Assembly (NCBI GenBank): GCA_025655455.1
Contig: JAHXIV010000009.1
Location: forward strand, 1 to 57,678
DNA from: a gamma proteobacterium symbiont of Taylorina sp.
Lineage (GTDB): Bacteria; Pseudomonadota; Gammaproteobacteria; GRL18
Direction of reading: 5' to 3'
DNA: 57,678 bases
Position numbers and translations under genes: made by a program. Within the stretch, counting starts at the first letter, position 1, and every line of letters starts with the position of its first letter. Positions 48,633 to 56,626 of this stretch are shown in pieces. The notes beneath the pieces are model-generated. The model saw only the letters and a program-made list of their open reading frames with translations. It had not been told where the DNA came from and made no database searches.

Positions 48633-51287
48633 TCACTGACTGAAATATTCCTTGTAGCGGTCAATAGTCAATACGATTAACTCTGTTAATTGCGCCACTA
48701 ACATCAATACCTGTTGATGCTCATCCTCCTTAAACAGCTCATCAATAGCAACAGCTTGTGATTGCAAACGCAATGCACCATAAGTGCCTGCACTACTTTT
48801 TAAAGCATGCACTTGTTTTGCAATATCTTCTGCATTTTGTACTTCAAGCGCCTGGTTTATTAAAGCACGCCGTTTATCTATTTCTCCTATAAATATTTCA
48901 ATCATTTGCGGTACAAGTTCTGCAGAAGTGTCTTCTGCCAGTTGTTTGAGAATTTTCTCCTCAAGCAAGGGCCATTTATTTTCATTAACAGTATCATTTT
49001 CCGGAATTTCAATACTAATAGTTTCTTCTTCAGCTATTATTTTCTGCTTCAGTTGGTTTACTTGTTCCGGTGTTTTATTATTTTTTGAGCGATAAATCAC
49101 TTCTTGAATCAATTGTAATAGCTCAGGTGCATGATAGGGTTTTGAAATATAATCCTGCATACCGGAATCAATACAGCGTTCTTTGTCACCTTTCATTACA
49201 TTAGCTGTCATGGCAACAATGGGGATTTGTGATACAGATGAATCCATTTCCCTGATACATTGAGTTGCTTCAATTCCATCCATTTCCGGCATCATTAAAT
49301 CCATCAGAATAAGATCATAAGGCTGCTTAAGCTCAATTGAGCGTCTGACAGATTCCACAGCTTCAAGACCATTTCTTGCCACATCAAGCTGATGACCAGC
49401 TTTAGTTAGAAGTGCAGTTGAAACAACAATATTCGCCTCACTGTCTTCTGCAAGCAACAGACGATAGCTTTGATGACTGTCTTGGGATATATTTTGTTTA
49501 ACCACATCAGCCCGTTCAGCTTTTATTAATGGCAGAGTAAACCAGAACAGACTCCCCTTGCCTGACTCGCTCTCAACCCCAATTTCTCCCCCCAACAAAA
49601 CCACCAGCTGATGACAGATGGCCAAGCCCAGACCACTGCCTTCATAACGTCTGCTGCTATGATTTTCTACTTGAGAAAATGCATCAAATAATTTTTCCTG
49701 TTCACTGACTTCAATGCCAATTCCTGTATCCTTTATTTCGAAACGTAATACATTTTCCTGTTGTGTATTGGTCATTGATAATACGGAGATCTGCACACGA
49801 CCCGCTTGAGTAAATTTAAGTGCATTATTAACTAAATTAACCAATATTTGTCTTAATCTTACAATATCGGTTAATATCACATCCGGTAGTTCCGATGCAA
49901 TATAAGCATTGAGTTTCAGTTGCTGTCTATCTGCCTGCGCAGATAACATTAAAACAATCTCATCAACAAGATTAGCCAAAAAACAAGGCTGATAATTCAA
50001 GTCTAATTTCCCTGCTTCTATTTTTGAAAAATCCAGAATATCGTTAATAATACATAGGAGTGACTTGGCTGAGTTATTAGCCAAATCAACATATTTTGTT
50101 TGCTCCTCATCCAGTGATAAATCTTTCATCAATCCCATTGTACCGAGGATAGCATTCATAGGTGTGCGGATTTCATGACTCATGGTTGCTAAAAATTTTG
50201 ACTTTGCCTGACTGGCCTGTTCAGCCTCAAAACGTGCCTGTTTTAAATCATTTTCTGTCTTTTTTTGCTGGCTGATATCAACAAAGTGAGCAATATAATG
50301 TGTGCAAATCCCTGCTGTATTTTTAACTGCGGTAATACCCAGCCATTCGGGGTAAACATCACCATTTTTACGTTTATTGTATATTTCTCCTTCCCAATGG
50401 GATTTCTCTTCAAGAGTCTGCCATAAATTTTTATAAAACGCTTTATCTTGTCTACCCGATGAGAGTAATTTGGGTGTTTTGCCCAGAACTTCACTTTCAC
50501 AATAACCGGTAATTTTAGTAAAGGCATGATTAACCCGTAAAATTTTACTCTCTGAATCACAAATAAAAATCGCTTCCTGTGCTTCAAATGCATAAGCAGC
50601 CAGTTTTAACTCATTACTCGAATCAAGCAAACTTCTCGACATAATATTAAATGACTTTGCCACCATCGCCACTTCATCAGTGCTATTCACCAATACCTGA
50701 TAACCAGGGCCTTCATCAGCAATGATTTCAGATGCCTTTTTTAACAATGAAAGCTGTCGTGTTAACCAGGTGCCCAAAATAAAAGAAAAGATTGCCACCA
50801 TGATCACTTCAAAAGCAGCAATACTGATGCTCCACTGTTTGGCTTGCTCGAGAACAGATTGAATTCTTGAAATTGAAAGCCCGATTTCTACCCGCCCATA
50901 AATACTATTTGATTCTTCTATCACTGATGAAACATCAAAAATATTATCATTGACCTGCTCTAATGACACATCCTGTTTAAATGGACGTTTAAGGGCATCT
51001 GCAAGACCGCCCTGCGCCAAGACAAGGTCATCACCAATAATACGTGCATACACAATATCTTCATTTTTTAATAACTCTGACACAAAGATTTCCAGAGAAT
51101 CAAGATCAGATGCCAGTACCGCATTGGTACTCATGGTTGCAAATAATTTAGCGGTTGACTTTGCCCTTTGATTCATTTCTTTTTCATGCGAGGTATTTAA
51201 AAAACTCAGCACACTCAAGATCAAAATAAACAGCATGACTGTTTCTATCAGGGCAATACCAATAATCGTTTTAAAACGAAAGTTCAA
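48633..51287 (-). CDS. Membrane hybrid histidine kinase (HAMP-PAS-HK-REC-Hpt)
   Basis: 884 residues. TM1 about 8-30, a periplasmic part of about 120 residues, TM2 about 150-175, HAMP about 175-225, PAS/PAC about 230-345 (RVNHAFTKITGYCESE, YIAHFVDISQQKK), HisKA with phospho-His about 370 (ATMSHEIRTPMNAIL), ATPase about 480-590 (NALKFTQ, GTGIEV-like DTGIGIE, GSGLGLAICHQL), REC with Asp about 662 (LILMDLMMPEMDG) and a C-terminal Hpt with His about 826 (QVHALKSSAGTYGAL). An internal phosphorelay ending in Hpt would pass phosphate to a separate receiver: the LuxO-like regulator or the single-domain regulator at 52577. Confidence 0.94.
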   Translation of the reverse strand: MNFRFKTIIGIALIETVMLFILILSVLSFLNTSHEKEMNQRAKSTAKLFATMSTNAVLASDLDSLEIFVSELLKNEDIVYARIIGDDLVLAQGGLADALKRPFKQDVSLEQVNDNIFDVSSVIEESNSIYGRVEIGLSISRIQSVLEQAKQWSISIAAFEVIMVAIFSFILGTWLTRQLSLLKKASEIIADEGPGYQVLVNSTDEVAMVAKSFNIMSRSLLDSSNELKLAAYAFEAQEAIFICDSESKILRVNHAFTKITGYCESEVLGKTPKLLSSGRQDKAFYKNLWQTLEEKSHWEGEIYNKRKNGDVYPEWLGITAVKNTAGICTHYIAHFVDISQQKKTENDLKQARFEAEQASQAKSKFLATMSHEIRTPMNAILGTMGLMKDLSLDEEQTKYVDLANNSAKSLLCIINDILDFSKIEAGKLDLNYQPCFLANLVDEIVLMLSAQADRQQLKLNAYIASELPDVILTDIVRLRQILVNLVNNALKFTQAGRVQISVLSMTNTQQENVLRFEIKDTGIGIEVSEQEKLFDAFSQVENHSSRRYEGSGLGLAICHQLVVLLGGEIGVESESGKGSLFWFTLPLIKAERADVVKQNISQDSHQSYRLLLAEDSEANIVVSTALLTKAGHQLDVARNGLEAVESVRRSIELKQPYDLILMDLMMPEMDGIEATQCIREMDSSVSQIPIVAMTANVMKGDKERCIDSGMQDYISKPYHAPELLQLIQEVIYRSKNNKTPEQVNQLKQKIIAEEETISIEIPENDTVNENKWPLLEEKILKQLAEDTSAELVPQMIEIFIGEIDKRRALINQALEVQNAEDIAKQVHALKSSAGTYGALRLQSQAVAIDELFKEDEHQQVLMLVAQLTELIVLTIDRYKEYFSQ

Positions 51288-51317
51288 AATATTATTTCCT
51301 TTCTTTTCTTCTCTTAT

Positions 51318-51349
51318 CTAAAGAGCTAAAGAGCTAAAGAGCTAAAGAA
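51318..51349. repeat. 8-bp tandem repeat, four copies
   Basis: CTAAAGAG is repeated three times and followed by CTAAAGAA, in the 68-base gap between the PhnD-like gene and the hybrid kinase gene. The number of copies could vary by slippage and alter the distance or ribosome binding upstream of the kinase. Confidence 0.92.
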
Positions 51350-51355
51350 CTTACT

Positions 51356-52186
51356 TTATAACTTAATCAAATCGATTTTTAAACCTCGAACATCATCCCA
51401 GTCACTATCTCTGGCTGTTGTTATTCCTTTTAGTTTAATCGATTTTAGTAGTAATTTCCCGGCTTCAGATTGATTGAGAGAAAACATGGCCTGTTGAATT
51501 TTTTTTAATAGTTCATCAGCAACTCTGGGATGTGCGGCAAAAGCGTGGGGTGTATATCCCCTGGTTGTCCAGAGTATTTTCAGCTGATTGCGAATATCTG
51601 CTTGCATATTGTTAAAGGTACGAATAACGCCCCCTCCCGCTGGATACAGACCTTTTGCAACATTACGATAGACCGAGTCATGTGATGAAACATATTTTGC
51701 TTTGATAGAAATCTCCATTTGAACAAAATGACTTCTGGGCAAAACACTCGCTGCAAATGCTGCCGGTGCAGGAAAGGCAATAGATTGATTTGACAGTTGA
51801 TCCAATTCGGTTATTAAGCTGTCTTTTCTGACCACTAAAATACCTTTAATTTTTTTATCTAATGCTTTAGCAAAAGCAACATAACCCGGTTTTTTACTAA
51901 AAACAGTGTAATGATAGGGGTTCATATAAGCGATATCATATTCTCCTTCAGACACTCTTTTTTCAAATGTTGGAATATCAGGCGCTGTTCTAAATTTAAT
52001 CGTGACACCAGCCCGTTCTCCTATTTGTTTAAAAATAGGAGTCCATAAACGTGCCAGTTTACTGGCTGACTGTTGTGGGACAATACCAAAGATAATATTT
52101 TTTTGTTCATGATTCCGAGCATTTTCAGCCATAACGACAGAGCTTATCTGCATCAATGCAAATAATATTATCAGTGTTTTTTTCAT
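51356..52186 (-). CDS. PhnD-like periplasmic substrate-binding protein
   Basis: 276 residues from ATG 52184-52186 (MKKTLIILFALMQISS), with a signal peptide (cleavage near VVMAENARN) and GGGATGG upstream of the start. Binding-protein pattern: FGIVPQQSASKLARLWTPIF, GVTIKFRTAPDIPTFEKRV, YDIAYMNPYHYTVFSK, IAFPAPAAFAASVLPRSH and ILWTTRGYTPHAFAAHP, matching the PhnD/phosphate-phosphonate-like family (PF12974). No permease is adjacent; the next gene is a membrane sensor kinase. I infer a ligand-sensing partner of that kinase rather than a transporter component. Confidence 0.88.
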   Translation of the reverse strand: MKKTLIILFALMQISSVVMAENARNHEQKNIIFGIVPQQSASKLARLWTPIFKQIGERAGVTIKFRTAPDIPTFEKRVSEGEYDIAYMNPYHYTVFSKKPGYVAFAKALDKKIKGILVVRKDSLITELDQLSNQSIAFPAPAAFAASVLPRSHFVQMEISIKAKYVSSHDSVYRNVAKGLYPAGGGVIRTFNNMQADIRNQLKILWTTRGYTPHAFAAHPRVADELLKKIQQAMFSLNQSEAGKLLLKSIKLKGITTARDSDWDDVRGLKIDLIKL

Positions 52187-52268
52187 TGTCCATCCCAGAT
52201 TTAATGTTAAGAAAGATAAGAGGAGGTCATTTAAACTCACCCCAAACTAATACCAACAAGTCTAATAT

Positions 52269-52284
52269 AGCAATCCTTAGGCCA
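52269..52284 (-). promoter_or_regulatory. Sigma-54 promoter for the sensor operon
   Basis: On the minus strand the sequence is TGGCCTAAGGATTGCT: GG and GC are separated by the required 10 bases and TTGC is complete, with TGGC at -24. Transcription would start near 52257 and read the PhnD-like gene, kinase and activator genes, with about 70 bases of leader. Confidence 0.7.
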
Positions 52285-52389
52285 TAGTAGGAATTCTGCT
52301 CCAGAAAAACATAAGTTATTGATTTAATAAATAATTATATTTATTCCATTTCTTTTTAATTCTTTTATTTCAATTTTAAGTAATAAGAT

Positions 52390-52402
52390 TTGCATAATGC
52401 AA
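52390..52402. promoter_or_regulatory. LuxO-type enhancer dyad
   Basis: TTGCATAATGCAA (52390-52402) has TTGCA and TGCAA arms with a TAA spacer and matches the Vibrio LuxO binding site as I recall it (TTGCA-W3-TGCAA). It lies about 140-150 bases from both predicted start sites, a usual distance for sigma-54 enhancers. Confidence 0.65.
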
Positions 52403-52520
52403 AAAATATTTTTAGTTTGCAAATAAATGAATATTTATAAGCTAAAGGCATAAAACAACCACCTCTTAATAACAATAATAGTTCAATAATATCAATATGA
52501 TATGTCATAACAATAAAAGT

Positions 52521-52536
52521 TGGCAACTATATTGCA
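52521..52536 (+). promoter_or_regulatory. Sigma-54 promoter for the EPS operon
   Basis: TGGCAACTATATTGCA matches the -24/-12 consensus at all core positions (TGGCA, 10-base spacing from GG to GC, TTGCA). Transcription would start near 52548, about 29 bases before the ATG at 52577, leaving the GGAG ribosome site in the leader. Confidence 0.8.
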
Positions 52537-52576
52537 ATCTATCAAACTATCACAGCCAATCATGGAGATTTTAATC

Positions 52577-52954
52577 ATGTTTTTTTTCAAACCCTCTATC
52601 TTATTCATTGATGATGATGCATCTATTCGTATTTTAGTTCACTCACGATTAACTGCTCATCATAGCTATAAGGTTAGCACTATTGATAATGGTCATGATG
52701 GCATATTAAAGGCGATTAAGATGAAACCTGATTTAATTATTTTAGACTGGGTGATGCCTGGTCTGAATGGTCTGGAGACTCTAAATAAAATTAAATCCAT
52801 TACAGCAATTAAACACACACCGGTACTGATGTTAACTGGAAAAAATCTTATTGGAGAAATTGAAGACGCTTTTTCATCAGGTGCAGATGGCTATCTCACC
52901 AAACCTTTAGATTTAAAAAAACTCAGTAAGAAAATAAAAGAATTACTTAATTAA
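52577..52954 (+). CDS. Single-domain response regulator (CheY-like)
   Basis: 125 residues from ATG 52577, with GGAG 9 bases before it. An earlier in-frame ATG is at 52562, upstream of no good site. Receiver domain only: SILFIDDDASIRILV (acidic pocket), LIILDWVMPGLNG (phospho-Asp), VLMLTGKN and DGYLTKPLDLKKL (Thr/Lys). No output domain. First gene of the EPS operon. Could take phosphate from the Hpt of the hybrid kinase and act on the STAS-transferase next door. Confidence 0.88.
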   Translation: MFFFKPSILFIDDDASIRILVHSRLTAHHSYKVSTIDNGHDGILKAIKMKPDLIILDWVMPGLNGLETLNKIKSITAIKHTPVLMLTGKNLIGEIEDAFSSGADGYLTKPLDLKKLSKKIKELLN

Positions 52955-52971
52955 TTTTGGGAGAGTTTGTT

Positions 52972-53976
52972 ATGAACTATAAAATCAATAATCAACTATT
53001 CAATATAACACGACGTAATAAAGTAATAAGCATCATAATGTCTGTGAGATTTACAGCCAAAGAAGCCTGTGAATTTCCCGACCTGATTCAGTTACTCTGT
53101 CCAGACTATAATAGTCCAGTAAAAATTATTCTGTACTTTAATAAAACCATTTTTATTGATAGCAGTGGTATTGGCGCTTTAGTAAAGTGTTTTAAATACT
53201 CAAAAGAAAATAATATTCAATTTATGCTCTGTGAAGTGAACCAGCAAATTCACTCTGTTCTTACCATGACTGGACTAGAGCAATTAGTCGCCAAAAATAA
53301 TACGAAAAATGCAACACCTGCGATCATAGACGAAAGCATACAGCAGCAGAAACTCTCCCAAAAAACACATCCCTCTCTTTTTTCAAAGACTAAAAGACTG
53401 ACTGATATTATTGGATCAATTGTCGGCTTATTAATCACTTCCACTGTCATTATTCCTATTGCTCTGGCAATTAAACTGGATACTCCGGGCCCCCTTTTTT
53501 TTAGCCAGAAACGCATCGGATGGCTGAGTCGACGTTTTGAACTTTATAAGTTCAGAACCATGGTAATCGATGCGGAAGCACACAAACATGAAGTACAAAA
53601 TGAAGCTGATGGTGCTATTTTTAAAAGTGCCAATGATCCTCGCATTACACGGGTAGGGAAGTTCTTAAGACGTACCAGTTTAGATGAACTACCGCAATTC
53701 TGGAATGTACTTGAAGGTTCAATGAGTCTGGTTGGCACTCGACCACCAACACAGGATGAACTTGATCAATACCATGTACCGCACTGGCAGCGATTGGATG
53801 TTAAGCCTGGGATCACAGGTGAATGGCAGGTCAATGGACGTTCCGGTATAAAAAATTTTGAAGATATTATCAGGATGGATCTGGATTACCAAAGAAAATG
53901 GAGCTTGCTTTATGATATTAAATTGCTCCTGAAAACAATAAAAGTGGTGTTTTCAAAAAGCAATGGAGCAATGTGA
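52972..53976 (+). CDS. STAS domain fused to polyprenyl-phosphate sugar transferase
   Basis: 334 residues from ATG 52972 (MNYKINNQLFNITR), with GGGAGAG upstream. Residues about 10-110 are a STAS domain (anti-sigma factor antagonist type: IILYFNKTIFIDSSGIGALV with the usual Ser, split as IFIDSSGIGALVKC). A linker leads to one membrane helix (about 146-167, DIIGSIVGLLITSTVIIPIA) and a bacterial sugar transferase domain (PF02397): KLDTPGPLFFSQKRIG, YKFRTM, LRRTSLDELPQFWNVL, GSMSLVGTRPPT and VKPGITGEWQVNGR. The priming transferase starts EPS repeat synthesis on undecaprenyl phosphate. STAS fusion suggests control by phosphorylation or a protein switch. Confidence 0.9.
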   Translation: MNYKINNQLFNITRRNKVISIIMSVRFTAKEACEFPDLIQLLCPDYNSPVKIILYFNKTIFIDSSGIGALVKCFKYSKENNIQFMLCEVNQQIHSVLTMTGLEQLVAKNNTKNATPAIIDESIQQQKLSQKTHPSLFSKTKRLTDIIGSIVGLLITSTVIIPIALAIKLDTPGPLFFSQKRIGWLSRRFELYKFRTMVIDAEAHKHEVQNEADGAIFKSANDPRITRVGKFLRRTSLDELPQFWNVLEGSMSLVGTRPPTQDELDQYHVPHWQRLDVKPGITGEWQVNGRSGIKNFEDIIRMDLDYQRKWSLLYDIKLLLKTIKVVFSKSNGAM

Positions 53977-55268
53977 TGAGTATTAATTTGCATAACAGCC
54001 CCCGACCAAATAAAAGTAGAAAGGTACTCTTTTTAACTGCTGAACTTCCCTATCCCCCCGTTAGCGGCGGCAAATTGAAAAGCTGGAAGTTAGTGGAGTT
54101 TCTGAGTAAACATTATCAGCTTAGTGTGGCAACGATTCTAAAGGAAAATGATGAAGATCATGTGCATGATTTTATCCTTGCCTGCAAGCTGGTTAATTTC
54201 TACTTTGCATCAGTTAAGCATCCCAGAAATCTGAATAATTTAATAATTAGTTATTGTCTTGCTATGCCGTTAAATTTATACCGTACTTTTTCTTCCTATT
54301 TCAAACAAAAAATTAAAGATAATATTCATCACTATGATCTGGTTATTTGTGATCATTATGAAGTTTTTCAGTATATTCCAGAGACTTATCAGGGCAAGAT
54401 TATTCTGCATGAGCATAATGCCTATTTTCTTATGTGGGAAAGGTATGCACAGGACAAACATCATTCACTGAGTAAGCGTCTGGTCAGTTTTTTAGAAGCC
54501 CGGCGAGTGAAAAGTTATGAAAAAAAATCATGCATGAAAGCTGATAAAATTTTTGCCTCACCCAATGATATTGAAACACTAAAATCTATTGGCGTACACG
54601 CAGATAAGTGCCGCTATACCTATCATTTAGGTGACGACAGTCAATTAAAGTTAGCTCCAATAAAATTTAATAATACTTCCAAATCCTTACTTTATATTGG
54701 TTCTTTAGGCTGGGAAGCCAATATAGACGGTCTTCTCTGGTTTTTTGAACAGATCTGGCCTCAATTAATAAAATTACATCCTGATCTGATTTTTACGATT
54801 ATAGGAAAAAAACCTGATCAACGATTAATTGACATTACCCGGCATGAAAACAATATAAAATTCACCGGTTTTGTTAATGATCTTGAACCATATTATCAAA
54901 ACCATCGTATCTTTGTTGCACCGCTGCGTTTTGGTGCCGGTATGAAAGTGAAAGTATTAAATGCCATGTGTCGCGGCATTCCCATAGTGACCACTTCTGT
55001 CGGCAGCGAAGGTATAGTGCTTGAAAATATGCATCACATTGCCATTGCCGATGATGCTGAAAATATGATTCTAGCCATTAACCACTTATTAAGACAGGCT
55101 GATTTGTGGTCTCATTTGCAACAAAACTCAAGGCAGTTAATCTCTGAAAAATATACCTGGAAATCTCTTTTTAAGGATATGAAAAAGGAAATTGATGAGC
55201 TGTTGCCAGAAAGCAATTCATCAACTCAAAACAAACAGCTTATTAATTATGCTGATTGCAGCGTATAG
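53976..55268 (+). CDS. Glycosyltransferase, GT4-type (GT-B fold)
   Basis: 430 residues. The start ATG (53976-53978) shares a base with the TGA of the previous gene, so they are coupled; a GTG just before is also in frame. N-domain with FLTAELPYPPVSGGKLKSW, then ICDHYEVFQYI and LHEHNAYFLMWERYA; C-domain with LLYIGSLGWEANIDGLLWF, FTGFVNDLEPYYQNHRIFVAP and RFGAGMKVKVLNAMCRGIP, VTTSVGSEGI. This matches the GT4-like family with the E-x7-E region modified (AGMKVKVLNAM). Presumably adds a sugar to the EPS repeat; donor unknown. Confidence 0.88.
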   Translation: MSINLHNSPRPNKSRKVLFLTAELPYPPVSGGKLKSWKLVEFLSKHYQLSVATILKENDEDHVHDFILACKLVNFYFASVKHPRNLNNLIISYCLAMPLNLYRTFSSYFKQKIKDNIHHYDLVICDHYEVFQYIPETYQGKIILHEHNAYFLMWERYAQDKHHSLSKRLVSFLEARRVKSYEKKSCMKADKIFASPNDIETLKSIGVHADKCRYTYHLGDDSQLKLAPIKFNNTSKSLLYIGSLGWEANIDGLLWFFEQIWPQLIKLHPDLIFTIIGKKPDQRLIDITRHENNIKFTGFVNDLEPYYQNHRIFVAPLRFGAGMKVKVLNAMCRGIPIVTTSVGSEGIVLENMHHIAIADDAENMILAINHLLRQADLWSHLQQNSRQLISEKYTWKSLFKDMKKEIDELLPESNSSTQNKQLINYADCSV

Positions 55269-55274
55269 GATATT

Positions 55275-56330
55275 ATGATGAAAGACTCGATGAACAATGA
55301 TAAGGTTTATATTATTATTTTAAACTGGAACAGCTGGCAGGATACCATTGAGTGTCTGGAATCCATTTATAGACAGCAAGCAAGCAATTACACTGTCATT
55401 GTTTGTGATAATGCATCAGCCGATCAATCACTGGAACAGATAAAAACATGGGCTGATGGTAAAAATCCGCTTTCATTGGCAAACGATAATTCTCTGGCAA
55501 AACTCACTTCTCCACCGATATTAAAGCCTTTGCCCTATACTTTATTAAGTCGTAATCAAGCTGAAAATACACCCCCGCTGTCCGCTCATACAACAGACTT
55601 GATTCTTATTCAGACTGGTAAAAATCTGGGCTTTGCCGGTGGCAATAATGTTGGTTTGCGTTATGCTTTAAAGTGTCAGGATATGGACTATGTCTGGTTA
55701 TTAAATAATGATACGGTAGTAGAACCGGACTGCCTGGATAAGATGCTGGATTATACAAAAAACCAAGCTGAAAAGAATATCTGCGGCAGTACCATAGCCT
55801 ATTATAACGATCCGGCTGTCATTCAGGCTTTGGGAGGTTGCCATTATAATAAATGGACAGGTCTTGCCTCCACATCACTGGGCAGAGGCCTGAAGATTAA
55901 TGATAAAATTGCCCATAGAGAATATGAAAAACAACTGTCTTATATTTCTGGTGCATCCTGGTTATTACCCAAAGATTTTCTTATTGATATTGGTTTAATG
56001 GAAGAAAGTTATTTCCTCTATTGCGAAGAAATTGACTGGTGTGTCAGAAATAATAATAAGTACAAGCTTTGTTATGCACCTGATGCCATTGTTTATCATA
56101 AAGAAGGTAAGAGTATTGGCTCACCCAATGATAAATATCCTTCCTCCCTTTTATCTGATTTTTATATTTTTAGAAATAAACTTCGCTTTACACGACGTTA
56201 TTTTCCACAAGCCATTATCAGCAGCTATGCAACCAGCCTGTTTCAGGCATTTAATCGGGCAAGACGAGGTCAATGGGATAAGGCTCTACTTATTATAAAA
56301 GTTATTTTGGGTAAACATTCTTATGACTAA
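55275..56330 (+). CDS. Glycosyltransferase, GT2 family (rhamnosyltransferase-like)
   Basis: 351 residues, TAGGA before the ATG. GT-A fold: IIILNWNSWQDTIECLESI, VIVCDNASADQSLE, then after a longer variable insert (about 65-110) NLGFAGGNNVGLRYAL, VWLLNNDTVVEPDCL (DxD-like NND), SGASWLLPKDFL, YFLYCEEIDWCVR and KEGKSIG. Close to WbbL/rhamnosyltransferase-like GT2. The insert between beta-strands 2 and 3 is unusual in length. Last recognisable gene of the EPS operon in the window; no Wzx/Wzy or chain-length genes are seen. Confidence 0.88.
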   Translation: MMKDSMNNDKVYIIILNWNSWQDTIECLESIYRQQASNYTVIVCDNASADQSLEQIKTWADGKNPLSLANDNSLAKLTSPPILKPLPYTLLSRNQAENTPPLSAHTTDLILIQTGKNLGFAGGNNVGLRYALKCQDMDYVWLLNNDTVVEPDCLDKMLDYTKNQAEKNICGSTIAYYNDPAVIQALGGCHYNKWTGLASTSLGRGLKINDKIAHREYEKQLSYISGASWLLPKDFLIDIGLMEESYFLYCEEIDWCVRNNNKYKLCYAPDAIVYHKEGKSIGSPNDKYPSSLLSDFYIFRNKLRFTRRYFPQAIISSYATSLFQAFNRARRGQWDKALLIIKVILGKHSYD

Positions 56331-56626
56331 TTCATCTTCGTGACGTTATGACCCAAATAGGTGATTTTTATCCATTAATAACTATCAAATAAAATTTAGA
56401 GAGCATTTTTTCCACGTATTTTTTCTATCTTATTTCTTGGCTTCACTTCCAGAAAGCAGACATTTTGATTTCATTCTATCAAGAAAAATACTGACTCTTA
56501 TTTTTTACTATGCTATATTTGTTTTATCCTTTAAAATCAATAGTATCTGATGCTATAGGAAAAAGAAATACGGAATCGTGCTTATCCAATATATATGTTT
56601 CCGTACATTAAACTTAGGAGAAAGAC
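56331..56626. other. Gap after the EPS operon
   Basis: 296 AT-rich bases without a gene. TACGGAA (56569-56575) and TTCCGTA (56599-56605) form a 7-bp inverted repeat upstream of the YaaW-like gene. AGGAG at 56616-56620 is the ribosome site of that gene. Confidence 0.4.

Larger units (their letters stand above)
52187..52576. other. Divergent regulatory region of sensor and EPS operons
   Basis: 390 bases without a gene between the PhnD-like gene (minus) and the response regulator (plus). It is AT-rich and holds the two sigma-54 promoter matches and the LuxO-type dyad listed separately. TTTGCAAA at 52416-52423 is an additional short palindrome. The weak ATATCA/TGATAT dyad near 52489 may be incidental. 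Confidence 0.7.

Noticed and set aside
52148..52163. Second LuxO-type dyad near the PhnD-like start
   Set aside because: The spacer is 4 instead of 3, one arm is imperfect, and it lies in the signal-peptide coding sequence.
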